Positions 37,753 to 47,124 of a stretch of 64,000 nt of DNA are shown here, in pieces. The stretch lies in NCBI GenBank assembly GCA_001596135.1, contig CP014773.1, forward strand, positions 2,480,001 to 2,544,000, in the 5' to 3' direction. The notes under the pieces were generated by a model, which was given only the letters and a program-made list of their open reading frames with translations, did not search any database and had not been told where the DNA came from. The stretch is from Mucilaginibacter sp. PAMC 26640. Its GTDB lineage: Bacteria > Bacteroidota > Bacteroidia > Sphingobacteriales > Sphingobacteriaceae. A program made the translations under genes and the position numbers. The first letter of the stretch is position 1. The number at the start of each line of letters is the position of its first letter.

Positions 37753-38616
37753 CTACTTTAAAAATTGTCTGCGATAATTGAGCGGGCTCATATTCATCTT
37801 CAGTTTGAAGTTTTTGTGGAACTGCGATACATCACCATAACCGCTCTCGAAGGCTACCCGGGCTATGGGCTTATCAGTTTGTATGAGTTGCTGAATGGCA
37901 TAGTTCAGCCTGAAATCCAACACGGTTTCTATAAAGGTTTTACGGGTAACCTTTTTAAAATATTTGCAAAATGCATTAGTGGTCATATTGGCGATAGCGG
38001 CCGCTTGCTGCAGGGAAATATTGCCCTTAAAGTTCTCGACAATGTAAGCCCATACCTTATAGAAACGTTCCTGTTCTGCCGGCGAAATAAATGCGGTAGT
38101 TCGCTGGCTGTCCAAAAGTTCATACTCGTCGCTTGTAGCCAATTGTTGCAAGATCTGCAAAAAATCAATCAGCTTTTCAAAGCTGTCTTCTTTGTCGTTC
38201 ATCTTTTCCAGCGCCAGGTTTACGGTAAGTGCAGTTGATCCTTTAAACCAAATTCCGCTATCGCTCCTGGTTAATAGCTTTTGGATCAGGTGCATTTCCA
38301 ATTTGCTGAAAAAGGATTCGCCTAAAAAGTGTTTGTCAAACTGCAATACGATGGCTCCCGGCGCCGTTTGCTGGTTCGGCTGCTCGTTTAGCTTCCAGCA
38401 ATGCGGTAGGTTGGAGCCAAGCAGCACGAGGTCACCATCGGCAAAATAACCCATATGGTTTCCTATATATCTTTTCCCCGTTCCATGTACAATGGAGGTC
38501 AGCTCCAGCTCGGGATGATAATGGTATGGCGCATAATAGGCTAGCCTATCAAATTTTCTTAACAGGAAAGACTGGCTTTGGCCATGTACAAGGGCTTCAT
38601 AATATGCTTTTTCCAT
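37753..38616 (-). CDS. AraC family transcriptional regulator
   Basis: A 287-residue regulator. The N-terminal half is a cupin-like sensor (APYHYHPELELTSIVHG...GSNLPHCWKL). The C-terminal about 100 residues are an AraC double helix-turn-helix (SLQQAAAIANMTTNAFCKYF, then PIARVAFESGYGDVSQFHKN). The cupin suggests a small carbohydrate or similar ligand. It is divergent from the PhyH oxygenase gene and may control it. The spacer between them contains a perfect inverted repeat. Confidence 0.88.
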   Translation of the reverse strand: MEKAYYEALVHGQSQSFLLRKFDRLAYYAPYHYHPELELTSIVHGTGKRYIGNHMGYFADGDLVLLGSNLPHCWKLNEQPNQQTAPGAIVLQFDKHFLGESFFSKLEMHLIQKLLTRSDSGIWFKGSTALTVNLALEKMNDKEDSFEKLIDFLQILQQLATSDEYELLDSQRTTAFISPAEQERFYKVWAYIVENFKGNISLQQAAAIANMTTNAFCKYFKKVTRKTFIETVLDFRLNYAIQQLIQTDKPIARVAFESGYGDVSQFHKNFKLKMNMSPLNYRRQFLK

Positions 38617-38971
38617 GCATATGTTATTGTAATTTGGTGTAAATATATCATTTGCAGATAATATACACCATGTTTAAGCCAGTATTTACCTACATTACAA
38701 ATAGAATTATCTGTTGATTTACATAGCTAAGCAATTAATAGCTTGACAGAATAGCTGTCGGTAGATCATCTGGAAAATTTAGTAAAGATTCATTTAAATC
38801 TGCAACAGTATATCCTCTTAGCGCCTTTGTATCGCGAATTGATTAAGCTATTTTGAACGGGCAAATGGGCGTCTAAATGGCAATTTTGCCATTTTCCTTT
38901 GGATTTGAAGATGGTTACCTGGGGGAGCTATAATATCAATATTATTAATAATCAGTTTATCAAATAGCCAA
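38617..38971. other. Divergent AraC/PhyH spacer
   Basis: A 355-base AT-rich spacer. On the minus strand about 38750-38850 reads an open stretch RGYTVADLNESLLNF that ends in TAA and lacks a start, possibly a decayed gene end. Apart from this and the palindrome at 38875, nothing structured was seen. Confidence 0.4.
38875..38894 (+). promoter_or_regulatory. Possible operator upstream of phyH-like gene
   Basis: AAATGGCAA and TTGCCATTT form perfect 9-bp arms around TT, about 78 bases before the oxygenase ATG. AraC regulators usually use direct repeats, so this may be a site for another factor. Confidence 0.4.
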
Positions 38972-39793
38972 ATGAAAACAACTACGATTGAACTTCCGCC
39001 TTTAGATTCCTTCAAAAACTTAGAGACAGAACTGGTAACGGAATTTATTGAGAACGGGCATGTACTGGTACGAGGCATTATGACTCCGGAGGAAATTTCG
39101 GTCTATTGCCCCTTAATTGCTAATGCCGTGCAGAAATATAATACCGAAACGCGCCTATTGAAAGACCGCGATACTTATGGTAAAGCTTTTTTGCAAGTGA
39201 TGAATTTATGGCGGGAGGACCCAGCGGTTAAGCAATTTGTTATGGCTAGGCGTTTCGCTAAAATAGCGGCCGATTTGCTCGGGGTAGCTAATGTAAGGAT
39301 TTACCACGATCAGGCTTTGTTTAAAGAGGCCGGCGGTGGCCCGACACCTTGGCACCAGGATCAATATTATTGGCCTATAGATACACACAATACCGTTACC
39401 ATGTGGATGCCATTGGTAGATATAGATGTTCAGATGGGTATGCTCACTTTTGCATCTGGATCGCATACCAGGGGCGCTGTTTTTGATTTTGAAATATCAG
39501 ATGAATCTGAAACCCTTTTTGATAACTATGTATCCGAAAAATCCTACCGTATTGTAATGCCGGATACCATGAAAGCGGGGGATGCTACCTTTCACAGGGG
39601 ATTCACCATACACAAGGCACCGGGCAACTATTCTGATAAGATGCGCGAAGTGATGACCATTATTTATGTGGCAGATGGAGCAAGCGTTGCTGACCCTAAA
39701 AACAACTGGCAAGAAAACGATCTGAAAAAATGGCTAATGGACAAGCCGGTTGGTTCGCTAATTGATTCGGAGCTTAACCCCAAGGTGCTGTAA
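38972..39793 (+). CDS. Phytanoyl-CoA dioxygenase (PhyH) family protein
   Basis: A 273-residue 2-oxoglutarate/Fe(II) oxygenase. The first iron ligands are the His and Asp of PTPWHQDQYYW. FASGSHTRG follows, and the distal His lies in GDATFHRGFTIHKAPGN, with the conserved Arg for 2-oxoglutarate in the MREVMTIIY region. Members hydroxylate diverse small molecules, and the substrate here is unknown. It is divergent from the cupin-type AraC regulator, which suggests induction by a small molecule. There is no signal peptide. Confidence 0.85.
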   Translation: MKTTTIELPPLDSFKNLETELVTEFIENGHVLVRGIMTPEEISVYCPLIANAVQKYNTETRLLKDRDTYGKAFLQVMNLWREDPAVKQFVMARRFAKIAADLLGVANVRIYHDQALFKEAGGGPTPWHQDQYYWPIDTHNTVTMWMPLVDIDVQMGMLTFASGSHTRGAVFDFEISDESETLFDNYVSEKSYRIVMPDTMKAGDATFHRGFTIHKAPGNYSDKMREVMTIIYVADGASVADPKNNWQENDLKKWLMDKPVGSLIDSELNPKVL

Positions 39794-39838
39794 ACAAAAA
39801 TTTACTCCGCTAAATATTTACAATTAAATTCAGGTGAC

Positions 39839-41011
39839 TTAGGGGGCAACAATTCGGCTCAGCCTTGCTACAAACATGGTGTCTGCCTTGCGTTCGTAAC
39901 CCTTAAGTATTTGCATTTCCGCTAACACCAGCCCTAGCTGCTTTACCATAAACTCAACTGCATCTTCATTTTCTGCTTTGAAAGCCGAACAGGTGATGTA
40001 TATAATTGATTTGCCGGGTTTAAGATGCTTAACCACGTTGGTAATAATGCTCTGCTGTAACCTTTTAAAGAAATCGGCACGGTGAAAGTCAAACTGACTG
40101 ATCATCTCCGGTGTGCGCCCCCAGGTTCCGCTACCGCTGCAAGGAGCATCCAGAATAATACCGTCGAATGCGTAATTGTATAATAGCTGTTCGTTGTTCT
40201 CAGTTAAATCCATTACCTTTTTCTGGTATTTCATCAACCCGGCCTGCTGAAAACGCTCATCAAGATTAGAGAGGATGCTTTCCCGGATATCGGATACGAC
40301 CAGTTTAATATCGGGCTGCAAACTGTGCAATAGTAATGATTTTCCACCTGATGCAGCACAGGCATCCCACCAGCTATCCCATTTTTGGGGTCTAAAATAA
40401 TTAGCTGTTTGCTGCGATGAAAGATCCTGGATCTCGTACCAGTTGGGTTTGGATACAATCGCCTCCAACCGGGTGCCGTTTGGCATGCACAGGCAGTTGT
40501 TGCCTTCGTCTTTGAAAATAATACCGGCCTTATTCAGATCAGCTTTTACCAAGTGCTCAAAACCTTTGTTTATCCGGATAAATAGATCGGGTTGTACAAA
40601 AAATGATTTAAGAAAGGCATCTTTATCTACCCCTGCAGAGAGCTGATCGGCCCAGGGGAAAACATCCTCCAGTTTGAAATCGGGATATGAATTTTTGATG
40701 AGGCTGATCTTTTCATCAACACCAATACCCACACAGGCGGCCCATTCCGGCTTAAAATACTGTAAAAAAGAATTGGTTTGCGTATTACATAGGAATTCGG
40801 CCACCATGAGCCGCTCCTCCTGCTTTACATTCGGGATAGCCTTACCTAAGCGAAAATAATTATAGATCAACCGGCCGGCAACGCGCCTGTCAGTAGATCC
40901 CATTTGTTTGTTTTGACGATAAAAGCCGGGAAGAAATTTGCCTAGAGGTGTATCGGCCGGGTAATCGCCCAAAATGCGCTGAAACGTTTTGAGCTGGTTA
41001 ATGGCTTTCAT
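39839..41011 (-). CDS. RsmB/NOP family SAM-dependent rRNA (cytosine-C5) methyltransferase
   Basis: A 390-residue RNA methyltransferase, cytoplasmic. The N-terminal half is helical (GKFLPGFYRQNKQMGSTDRR), followed by a Rossmann domain with DACAASGGKSLLL (SAM loop). ILDAPCSGSGTWGRTPE is motif IV, and IIYITCSAFKAENE carries the catalytic-Cys motif VI. Both catalytic cysteines of 5-methylcytosine RNA methyltransferases are present. The target position is unknown. Its start overlaps the stop of the preceding lipoprotein gene by four bases, so it belongs to the guaA operon. Confidence 0.88.
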   Translation of the reverse strand: MKAINQLKTFQRILGDYPADTPLGKFLPGFYRQNKQMGSTDRRVAGRLIYNYFRLGKAIPNVKQEERLMVAEFLCNTQTNSFLQYFKPEWAACVGIGVDEKISLIKNSYPDFKLEDVFPWADQLSAGVDKDAFLKSFFVQPDLFIRINKGFEHLVKADLNKAGIIFKDEGNNCLCMPNGTRLEAIVSKPNWYEIQDLSSQQTANYFRPQKWDSWWDACAASGGKSLLLHSLQPDIKLVVSDIRESILSNLDERFQQAGLMKYQKKVMDLTENNEQLLYNYAFDGIILDAPCSGSGTWGRTPEMISQFDFHRADFFKRLQQSIITNVVKHLKPGKSIIYITCSAFKAENEDAVEFMVKQLGLVLAEMQILKGYERKADTMFVARLSRIVAP

Positions 41012-42258
41012 TGTACTTGTTTAAGTTCAAAGTTCTCGTATTTCAGGATATCCACATGGGTATTGATCCATCCCTGCCCTGGCTTCTTTTCAAAATGAAA
41101 GCTGTTATGGATCCCGGTATAATCATTTTGCTCCGGGCGGCGGTAACTGTCATCTTCCCTTGCCAGCATCTGCCCAAAATAAAAACCTTCGTCAAAACCT
41201 TTAATGGCAAAGTCGGTAGGGTCGGTATGGTAGGTGCGGCGGTAAAGGCGGATGAAGGTGTTGGCCTCTGCTGATTTATAATCAACCTTATCAGAACTGG
41301 TAATATGTGTTTTTAAGCGCTGTAAAATACCTGCTTTTAAAAAAGCGTATTTTTCCCAGCTTGGGTGGCCAAACAACGTAACCGGATATTTCTTTGCTAA
41401 TGTATCCAGCGATTTTAGCGTAACCATTAAAAAAGCCTGCTTGGTAGAGGGCACTAAAAAAATATTCTGGTCGGATGTTGAAAGTTTAGCGACAAGCGGG
41501 GTAAGATTGCCACGAACAACCGTAAAGGGAATCACTTGTATTTTACGCTTTCCCAGGCTATCTATCATTCGTTTAAATGGTACGGTATACAGCTTTTCAT
41601 CGCTAAAGCCCGAGTTAAGTATAAATAACTTCCTGGGCTTTACCCGTGTGGCAATATATGCGGCGGCGCCCCTGGCATGGTACTCCAATGGCGGTGTTAT
41701 GGTCACCAGGTTTTGGTTATTGAACAGGGCGGGGGTGGCAGGCGAAAGCGGCGATACAATAGGTTTACGCGAATATGGAAACATCGCTAAAAATGGCTTG
41801 ATATCTTCCGGAAAAACAGGGCCTACAATCAAATCGCTGTTTTTGATCTGCGGATTGGATGCCATACCGTGCAGTGCGGCATCATCTTTATTGTCATACA
41901 CCTGCACCCGGAAATTGGCCCCCAGGATAGCAAGCGAATCCAGTGCTAGCTTAAAGCCCTGGTAGTACTCTACCGACATGTTGGCCTTTTTTAAGTTAGC
42001 CGAACTGTATCGCTTACCTGCCGAAACCTCGTTCAGGCTTAGCGGCAAAATAAGCGATACAACCGATGTTTTTGCTTCGGCAGGCTTTGGTTTATCAATT
42101 GGCCTATCAGGCTTCGCAGCCGGCTTTTCCACTTTTGGAGTTACCGCAACGGGTACGGTTCGCACTTTAGGCGAGCAAGCGCCCGCTATTAATGCTATAC
42201 ATACGAATAACCACTTATTCCCACTCAATGGTGGCCGGTGGTTTCGAGCTGATGTCAT
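41008..42258 (-). CDS. Periplasmic-binding-protein type 1 lipoprotein (ABC substrate-binding-like / LppC-like)
   Basis: A 416-residue lipoprotein. The signal [13 protein letters not shown] has a lipobox Cys at about residue 28, followed by a Pro/Lys-rich linker. A type 1 periplasmic-binding domain then begins with [20 protein letters not shown]. No ABC permease is nearby, so it may serve cell-envelope synthesis like LppC rather than transport. The ATG at 42258 lies 44 bases inside guaA; a TTG at 42228 just before SGNKWLFV is an alternative start that shortens the overlap. It is second in the guaA operon. Confidence 0.75.
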   Translation of the reverse strand: MTSARNHRPPLSGNKWLFVCIALIAGACSPKVRTVPVAVTPKVEKPAAKPDRPIDKPKPAEAKTSVVSLILPLSLNEVSAGKRYSSANLKKANMSVEYYQGFKLALDSLAILGANFRVQVYDNKDDAALHGMASNPQIKNSDLIVGPVFPEDIKPFLAMFPYSRKPIVSPLSPATPALFNNQNLVTITPPLEYHARGAAAYIATRVKPRKLFILNSGFSDEKLYTVPFKRMIDSLGKRKIQVIPFTVVRGNLTPLVAKLSTSDQNIFLVPSTKQAFLMVTLKSLDTLAKKYPVTLFGHPSWEKYAFLKAGILQRLKTHITSSDKVDYKSAEANTFIRLYRRTYHTDPTDFAIKGFDEGFYFGQMLAREDDSYRRPEQNDYTGIHNSFHFEKKPGQGWINTHVDILKYENFELKQVQ

Positions 42259-43744
42259 ATACTACCCGGTTAATTCCTTTTACGTTGTTGATGATCTCGT
42301 TGGAGATCTTGGCCAGCAGATCGTACGGTAAATGGCACCAATCGGCCGTCATCCCGTCTAATGATTCTACAGCGCGGAGGCATATTACATTCTCGTAAGT
42401 ACGCTCATCGCCCATTACACCTACCGATTGTACCGGTAAGTAAATGGCACCCGCCTGCCAAACTTTATCGTAAACACCGGCAGACCGTAAATTGTTGATA
42501 TAAATTGCATCAGCCTGTTGTAATATATCAACTTTCTCCGGCGTAATGTCACCTAAGATCCTGATGGCTAAGCCCGGACCCGGGAAAGGGTGGCGACCCA
42601 AAATATTTGGATCCATGCCTAAAGCGGTACCAACGCGGCGCACCTCATCTTTAAATAAGGTATTTAAAGGCTCAACAACCTTTAGCTTCATAAAGTCTGG
42701 CAAGCCACCAACGTTGTGGTGAGACTTGATGGTGGCTGACGGGCCTTTAACGGAAACTGATTCGATCACGTCCGGATAGATGGTACCCTGGCCCAGCCAG
42801 CTTACGCCCTGGATCTCGTGTGCGGCATCATCAAATACTTCAATAAATACGCGGCCAATGGCCTTGCGTTTTTTCTCCGGATCTGATAAGCCTGCAAGTG
42901 CATCGTAAAATCGCTGCTTGGCATCAATGCCTTTTATGTTGAGGCCCATGTGCTGGTACGAATCCAGTACCGACTGGTACTCGTCCTTGCGTAAAAGACC
43001 ATTATCTACAAATATACAGTGCAGGTTGGCACCGATGGCCTGGTGCAGTAATACCGCAGCTACAGACGAATCCACACCACCTGATAAACCTAACACCACT
43101 TTGTCATTGCCCAGTTTTGCTTTTAGTTCGGCAATGGTCGTTTCGATGAATGAATCCGGGGTCCAGTCCTGGCTGCATCCGCAAATGTCAACCAAAAAGT
43201 TTTGCAGCAATTGTTTACCATCGATACTGTGCGTAACCTCCGGGTGAAACTGGATGCCGTAAGTTTGCGTACCGGTAATCTGGTAGGCGGCAACTTTAAC
43301 GCTATCTGTACTGGCAATGATCTCAAAATCATCGGCTATGCGGGCAATGGTATCCGCATGCGACATCCAAACCTGCGAACCTACAGGTACATTTTTAAAC
43401 AGAATATTATCCTGTTTAACGTAATCGAGGTTGGCACGGCCATACTCACGGGTGCTGGAAGCTAATACTTCCCCGCCATGGAAATGGGCAACATATTGTG
43501 CGCCGTAGCAAACGCCTAAAATAGGCAGCGTTTTATGATGCCTGATGAACTCGAAATGAGGCGCATCTTCCTGACGAACAGAATACGGACTGCCCGAAAG
43601 GATAATACCTTTAACGGTGCTGTCAACTTCCGGAAACTTGTTGAAGGGGTGGATCTCGCAGTAAATATTGAGTTCCCTGACACGGCGCGCGATAAGCTGG
43701 GTAAATTGCGAACCGAAGTCAAGAATGAGGATTTTTTCTTGCAT
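42215..43744 (-). CDS. guaA: GMP synthase (glutamine-hydrolysing)
   Basis: Converts XMP to GMP with ATP and glutamine. It has 509 residues. The N-terminal class I glutamine amidotransferase has [20 protein letters not shown], nucleophile Cys in LGVCYGAQY, and FHPEVTH. The ATP-pyrophosphatase P-loop is [15 protein letters not shown]. The C-terminal dimerisation domain ends [11 protein letters not shown] at 43744 is used; the frame's upstream TTG is part of a TATCTTTG promoter box. First gene of an operon with a lipoprotein and an RNA methyltransferase. Confidence 0.97.
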   Translation of the reverse strand: MQEKILILDFGSQFTQLIARRVRELNIYCEIHPFNKFPEVDSTVKGIILSGSPYSVRQEDAPHFEFIRHHKTLPILGVCYGAQYVAHFHGGEVLASSTREYGRANLDYVKQDNILFKNVPVGSQVWMSHADTIARIADDFEIIASTDSVKVAAYQITGTQTYGIQFHPEVTHSIDGKQLLQNFLVDICGCSQDWTPDSFIETTIAELKAKLGNDKVVLGLSGGVDSSVAAVLLHQAIGANLHCIFVDNGLLRKDEYQSVLDSYQHMGLNIKGIDAKQRFYDALAGLSDPEKKRKAIGRVFIEVFDDAAHEIQGVSWLGQGTIYPDVIESVSVKGPSATIKSHHNVGGLPDFMKLKVVEPLNTLFKDEVRRVGTALGMDPNILGRHPFPGPGLAIRILGDITPEKVDILQQADAIYINNLRSAGVYDKVWQAGAIYLPVQSVGVMGDERTYENVICLRAVESLDGMTADWCHLPYDLLAKISNEIINNVKGINRVVYDISSKPPATIEWE

Positions 43745-43747
43745 GGG

Positions 43748-43779
43748 CAAAGATAGGTTTTTGCCTGTAAAATTTAGAA
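43748..43779 (-). promoter_or_regulatory. guaA promoter with very short leader
   Basis: On the minus strand TATCTTTG (43748-43755) exactly matches TAnnTTTG and ends three bases before the guaA ATG. A T-rich TTTAC-like stretch lies about 20 bases further upstream. Transcription would start at or next to the start codon. Confidence 0.5.
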
Positions 43780-43815
43780 GTAAAAGGTTAAAAGATGTGT
43801 GAAAATGATTTATCG

Positions 43816-43997
43816 CTAATCTGCATCTTTTTCAGTGTCTGTAAGTTTAGCGGGCCGTTGATAAGATGCCAGGGTTAATTCCTGACATTTTTGAAAACCC
43901 ATATCTGAGGTAATAAGTGGTAAATTAAATGCTAACGAAGTAGCTGCAAGAGATATAAAATTATATTGGTATCAACTAATATCTCTTTGCCACTCAT
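43816..43997 (-). pseudogene. VapC-like PIN-domain toxin remnant with internal deletion
   Basis: The reading frame begins MSGKEILVDTNIILYLL, the PIN N-terminus with its first acidic metal residue, and then hits a stop. A second frame continues LAATSLAFNLPLITSDMGF to a stop at 43816, which is the end of a PIN domain. The central 200 or so bases expected in a 125-135-residue toxin are missing, and the two parts are out of frame. It starts four bases inside the antitoxin stop in an ATGA overlap, so it was once the toxin of that pair. Confidence 0.72.
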
Positions 43998-44131
43998 CTC
44001 TCATTTTTTTCGCCGAGGGATGGTATTAGTCCGTTGAATTTCTTCGCGTTAAATCCAATTTTTGTATTTTTCTTGAAAAGCATCTTGTCGATCTTTTCTT
44101 TAGTTGCTCCCTCTTTTAATACTACTACCAT
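43994..44131 (-). CDS. Small VapB-like antitoxin
   Basis: A 45-residue protein, MVVVLKEGATKEKIDKMLFK, then IGFNAKKFNGLI. The VVLKEGATKEEI and GFDAKKFNG pattern is that of small Bacteroidota antitoxins that precede PIN toxins. It overlaps the toxin start by ATGA, as in functional TA pairs, but the toxin next to it is broken. It is therefore an orphan antitoxin that may be expressed but is no longer needed. It is shorter than the longest relatives and may also be trimmed at its C-terminus. Confidence 0.6.
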   Translation of the reverse strand: MVVVLKEGATKEKIDKMLFKKNTKIGFNAKKFNGLIPSLGEKNER

Positions 44132-44231
44132 AACAGTTTGTTGTTAAATAAATTTAACGAAAATATCGTACTTGGCTGATTGTCTTTATAAATTTAAAGC
44201 ATCGCCGGAAGATCATCAAATATTTTATCCC

Positions 44232-46700
44232 TTAAAAACTCAGCCCGATCCTCAGCGCATTATCCACCTTATTACCCTGGTTGAACGACAGGCCGTACAT
44301 TACCCGGATGCCGGTATTAGTTTGCAAGCCAAAGCCAAGTTCGGTGTAATGTTTAAGGGTAGGGGTGTACAGGTAATTTACGTCCACCAGCTCCTGTAAT
44401 TTCAATTTTCTAATCAGTGGAATCTTATTCAGGATGAACCCCGAGAAGTTATGTTCCAGGTGCCCTTCTAAATATTTATCGCCGGTGCTGTAGCGGTAAT
44501 AATCGAGCAGTAAAAAATGATTGATGCCAGCGCTATAGAATAGTACCTGGTTACCCGAAAAGTGTTTGTAGTCGGTATAAAACAGGCTGTTGGTATTAAA
44601 GAATTTACCCGCCCCAACGTAAAAACTTGTTTTACCATAAAAGCCCATTGGGATATCCGATTTGGCAATATCCGCCGATAGCAACGTATAATCCACATCA
44701 GATCCCAGCACATTCTTAAAGCCCTTAACCACGTTAATCCCTATAGTTGGGTATTTAGAGGGTACGTATCGCCTGCCGGTAGGATAGGTCTCGTATTTGT
44801 CGCTAAAATCATATGAAGTGCGCAAGCTTACTTTGAACGACTGATTCTGCGCAAATAGCGGTACATCCTCAACCGGGTTCAGCGGATTGTTGGAGGTGAA
44901 CTCGCGATCTTTCGGATGGAAAAGACTATAGTCGGCTGTGTTAGGCAACCACTTCCGGTCGGCCCATTCTACTGATCCGCTGGCCAGCCAGCCGCCGATG
45001 ATACGCGTTGATAGACCGGCAGTAATAAATTGCTTTTGGTATAGCTTCTGATAATTCTGCCTGTTGAGCAAGCTGTAGGTCGTATTCATAAAACGCGTAA
45101 CAGGCTGCAGGTTGTTCAGGTCATCTATGATGGAGCCTCCACCAATGTTGAAGGTAAGGGGTCCGTTTGACAAAGTTACCCCTCCGCTTCCGGTAAAGAT
45201 GCGGTTGGAAAATCCGTACCCCGCCCTGCCATATACCGAAACGTATTTGGTAGACAATAAACGGTTTACGCTATCCAGCCCTTTGGTATAGGAAACACCA
45301 TAATCAAGCGCCAGGCCCTGAACGGTGTTATAATACACAGAACTCAATACTGACCCGAAATTATAATACTCGTGTTTGTAACGGTTACGGTGCTGGTAAC
45401 CACTCAGAAATAGTTTGCCAACGCTCACTTTGTTGTTCTCTTTATCCAGTGAATCCAGGTAGGTTTTTGATTCGCGCTTGGCGGCTAATACTGCCTTTTT
45501 GGTATAATCCGTTTTCTCTTCCAGGGTCAGCGGAATAGGGCGTTCCTGGTTCCAGTAAGCAGAGTCCTTTTTGTTTACACCTTTGGTGATGCGCAGCACT
45601 TCGGCAAATTGTTTCTTATCCAGTTTCGGATCGATGTCGTAATCTTTATAGATCGATATAAAATATCCGCCAATGCGGAACCCAAATATACCGCCGGTAA
45701 ACTCAAATTTGATGGAAGCCGGCATCCAAACCTTATCCGTTACCGGCACAAACTCCTGGTTCACTTTTAGTGTGTCCACGAAGTTGATGTTGGCCTTTTT
45801 AGTGATGGACAGCGCAAGGCTTTGCAGTCGCCAGGTATCCTCTACAATATAGATGTAACCGCTAAAGCATGGGTCATAGTCACGGCGCGGAGTAACCAGG
45901 ATCTTATTGATGGTTTCACCGTTCTCGATTGACGCACCCATCAACTTAAATTTATAATAGAAAAGGGCATTATCGGCAATGGGTGACACTAGCGGGCGGT
46001 TACTCAGGCCATCCCAGATTTGGGTATTCTCGTAAAAGTTAACTCTCAGGTCTGATGCGCGGTTAAAGCTGAAAGCCCGGTTGCTGCCCGATACCTTAGA
46101 AGAAATGATTTCCTCGTGTAGGTTATCCGGCCGCATAAAGCTGAGTTTGGATTGCGACTCTGACAGGTAGACGATCCCCCGGCGGTTACTGTCGAGGCCG
46201 GCCTCGCGGGTGGCCTTTTGCACATCAAAGCCCAGGAATTTCTTAGGGGCCGCCAGCAGCTTTTGCAGGCCTTTAATATATACCTCGCAGGTGTAGGCAT
46301 TCACCTCGTTAAGGTAGCCCTTACGTTTTTTGATGGCTTTACGAATGATGGTGTAAGCAGGGTCTTCCCCGCCTACACGTACGGTAACGCCCTGCAGCTG
46401 ATAGTCTTCATTATTCAGGGTTACGTCAACGGTCTGGTTGGTTTTTAAATCTATGGTGCGGCTCTGCTGACTGTAGCCAAGTGCTTTGTACTGTACATTG
46501 TAAGTTCCGGGCTTCAGGTTGATACTGTACTCGCCCTCGCTGTTGGCAGATGTGCCCTTGGTAGTATTCTTTACATATACGGTTGCAAAGGGAATTGCCT
46601 TACCGTCACCGGCAGTTATCTTTCCGCTGATAACGGTTTGCTGCGCGAAAGATGGGAAGGAAAACAGGATTATAAATGCAAGCAATAAGGTTGACTTCAT
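44232..46700 (-). CDS. DUF5686 outer-membrane protein with carboxypeptidase-like regulatory domain
   Basis: An 822-residue protein with signal peptide MKSTLLLAFIILFSFPSFAQ. A carboxypeptidase-like regulatory (CarboxypepD_reg) Ig-like domain follows at about 25-105 (ISGKITAGDGKAIPFATVYV). The DUF5686 region then starts with PAYTIIRKAIKKRKGYLNEV, and the C-terminal half is strand-rich, ending YGLSFNQGN...NALRIGLSF like an outer-membrane barrel. ATG at 46700 is chosen because it opens on the signal peptide. Members are widespread in Bacteroidota and of unknown function, presumably in the outer membrane. It stands alone. Confidence 0.85.
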   Translation of the reverse strand: MKSTLLLAFIILFSFPSFAQQTVISGKITAGDGKAIPFATVYVKNTTKGTSANSEGEYSINLKPGTYNVQYKALGYSQQSRTIDLKTNQTVDVTLNNEDYQLQGVTVRVGGEDPAYTIIRKAIKKRKGYLNEVNAYTCEVYIKGLQKLLAAPKKFLGFDVQKATREAGLDSNRRGIVYLSESQSKLSFMRPDNLHEEIISSKVSGSNRAFSFNRASDLRVNFYENTQIWDGLSNRPLVSPIADNALFYYKFKLMGASIENGETINKILVTPRRDYDPCFSGYIYIVEDTWRLQSLALSITKKANINFVDTLKVNQEFVPVTDKVWMPASIKFEFTGGIFGFRIGGYFISIYKDYDIDPKLDKKQFAEVLRITKGVNKKDSAYWNQERPIPLTLEEKTDYTKKAVLAAKRESKTYLDSLDKENNKVSVGKLFLSGYQHRNRYKHEYYNFGSVLSSVYYNTVQGLALDYGVSYTKGLDSVNRLLSTKYVSVYGRAGYGFSNRIFTGSGGVTLSNGPLTFNIGGGSIIDDLNNLQPVTRFMNTTYSLLNRQNYQKLYQKQFITAGLSTRIIGGWLASGSVEWADRKWLPNTADYSLFHPKDREFTSNNPLNPVEDVPLFAQNQSFKVSLRTSYDFSDKYETYPTGRRYVPSKYPTIGINVVKGFKNVLGSDVDYTLLSADIAKSDIPMGFYGKTSFYVGAGKFFNTNSLFYTDYKHFSGNQVLFYSAGINHFLLLDYYRYSTGDKYLEGHLEHNFSGFILNKIPLIRKLKLQELVDVNYLYTPTLKHYTELGFGLQTNTGIRVMYGLSFNQGNKVDNALRIGLSF

Positions 46701-46757
46701 ATGGCAGGTTAAGTAAGCACTAAGATGATGCTTATAAATCAAAAATTTTAGACGCAC

Positions 46758-47030
46758 TTTGTTAAATATTGTTAACGGGAAAAGACCTTTTATTTATGGG
46801 GGAATTGTGCGTGGCTAGTCCATAATAATTGCACCTAACGAATACAGTCCGCCGCTCGTTCTGGAGAGTTTCCAGCAAACAATTTGAAGTAACAAGGCTG
46901 CCTGATTATCAGCTTATATGCCGCTGAATCTGTTCGCGTTCGCGCTGTTTTCAATTGCGAGCAGGCCCGAACAGACCCGAACATACCCGAACACAGGCAA
47001 TTTATTATCCCCGCTTAATAGCATCAAACC
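46758..47030. other. Spacer with CCCGAACA repeats
   Basis: CCCGAACAGA, CCCGAACATA and CCCGAACACA occur in tandem at about 46966-46994. An earlier GTTCGCGTTCGCG at about 46933 is partly complementary. No gene was seen. Confidence 0.4.
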
Positions 47031-47055
47031 AAAAAGGCGTCCCGTTAGGACGCCT
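47030..47055 (-). terminator. Terminator of the aldo/keto reductase
   Basis: AGGCGTCC (47035-47042) and GGACGCCT (47048-47055) pair around CGTTA. On the minus strand the stem is followed by a run of Ts, at the correct side of the gene that ends at 47125. Confidence 0.8.
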
Positions 47056-47124
47056 CTTGCGTAGAAACCCAATAATTAAACATTCTCGTTCAATCGGAAC
47101 GTTTGATGACGACTGGCCTTAAGG

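Noticed and set aside
38750-38850. A gene on the minus strand with RGYTVADLNESLLNFP
   Set aside because: It has no start codon and is interrupted upstream; kept only as a note in the spacer entry.
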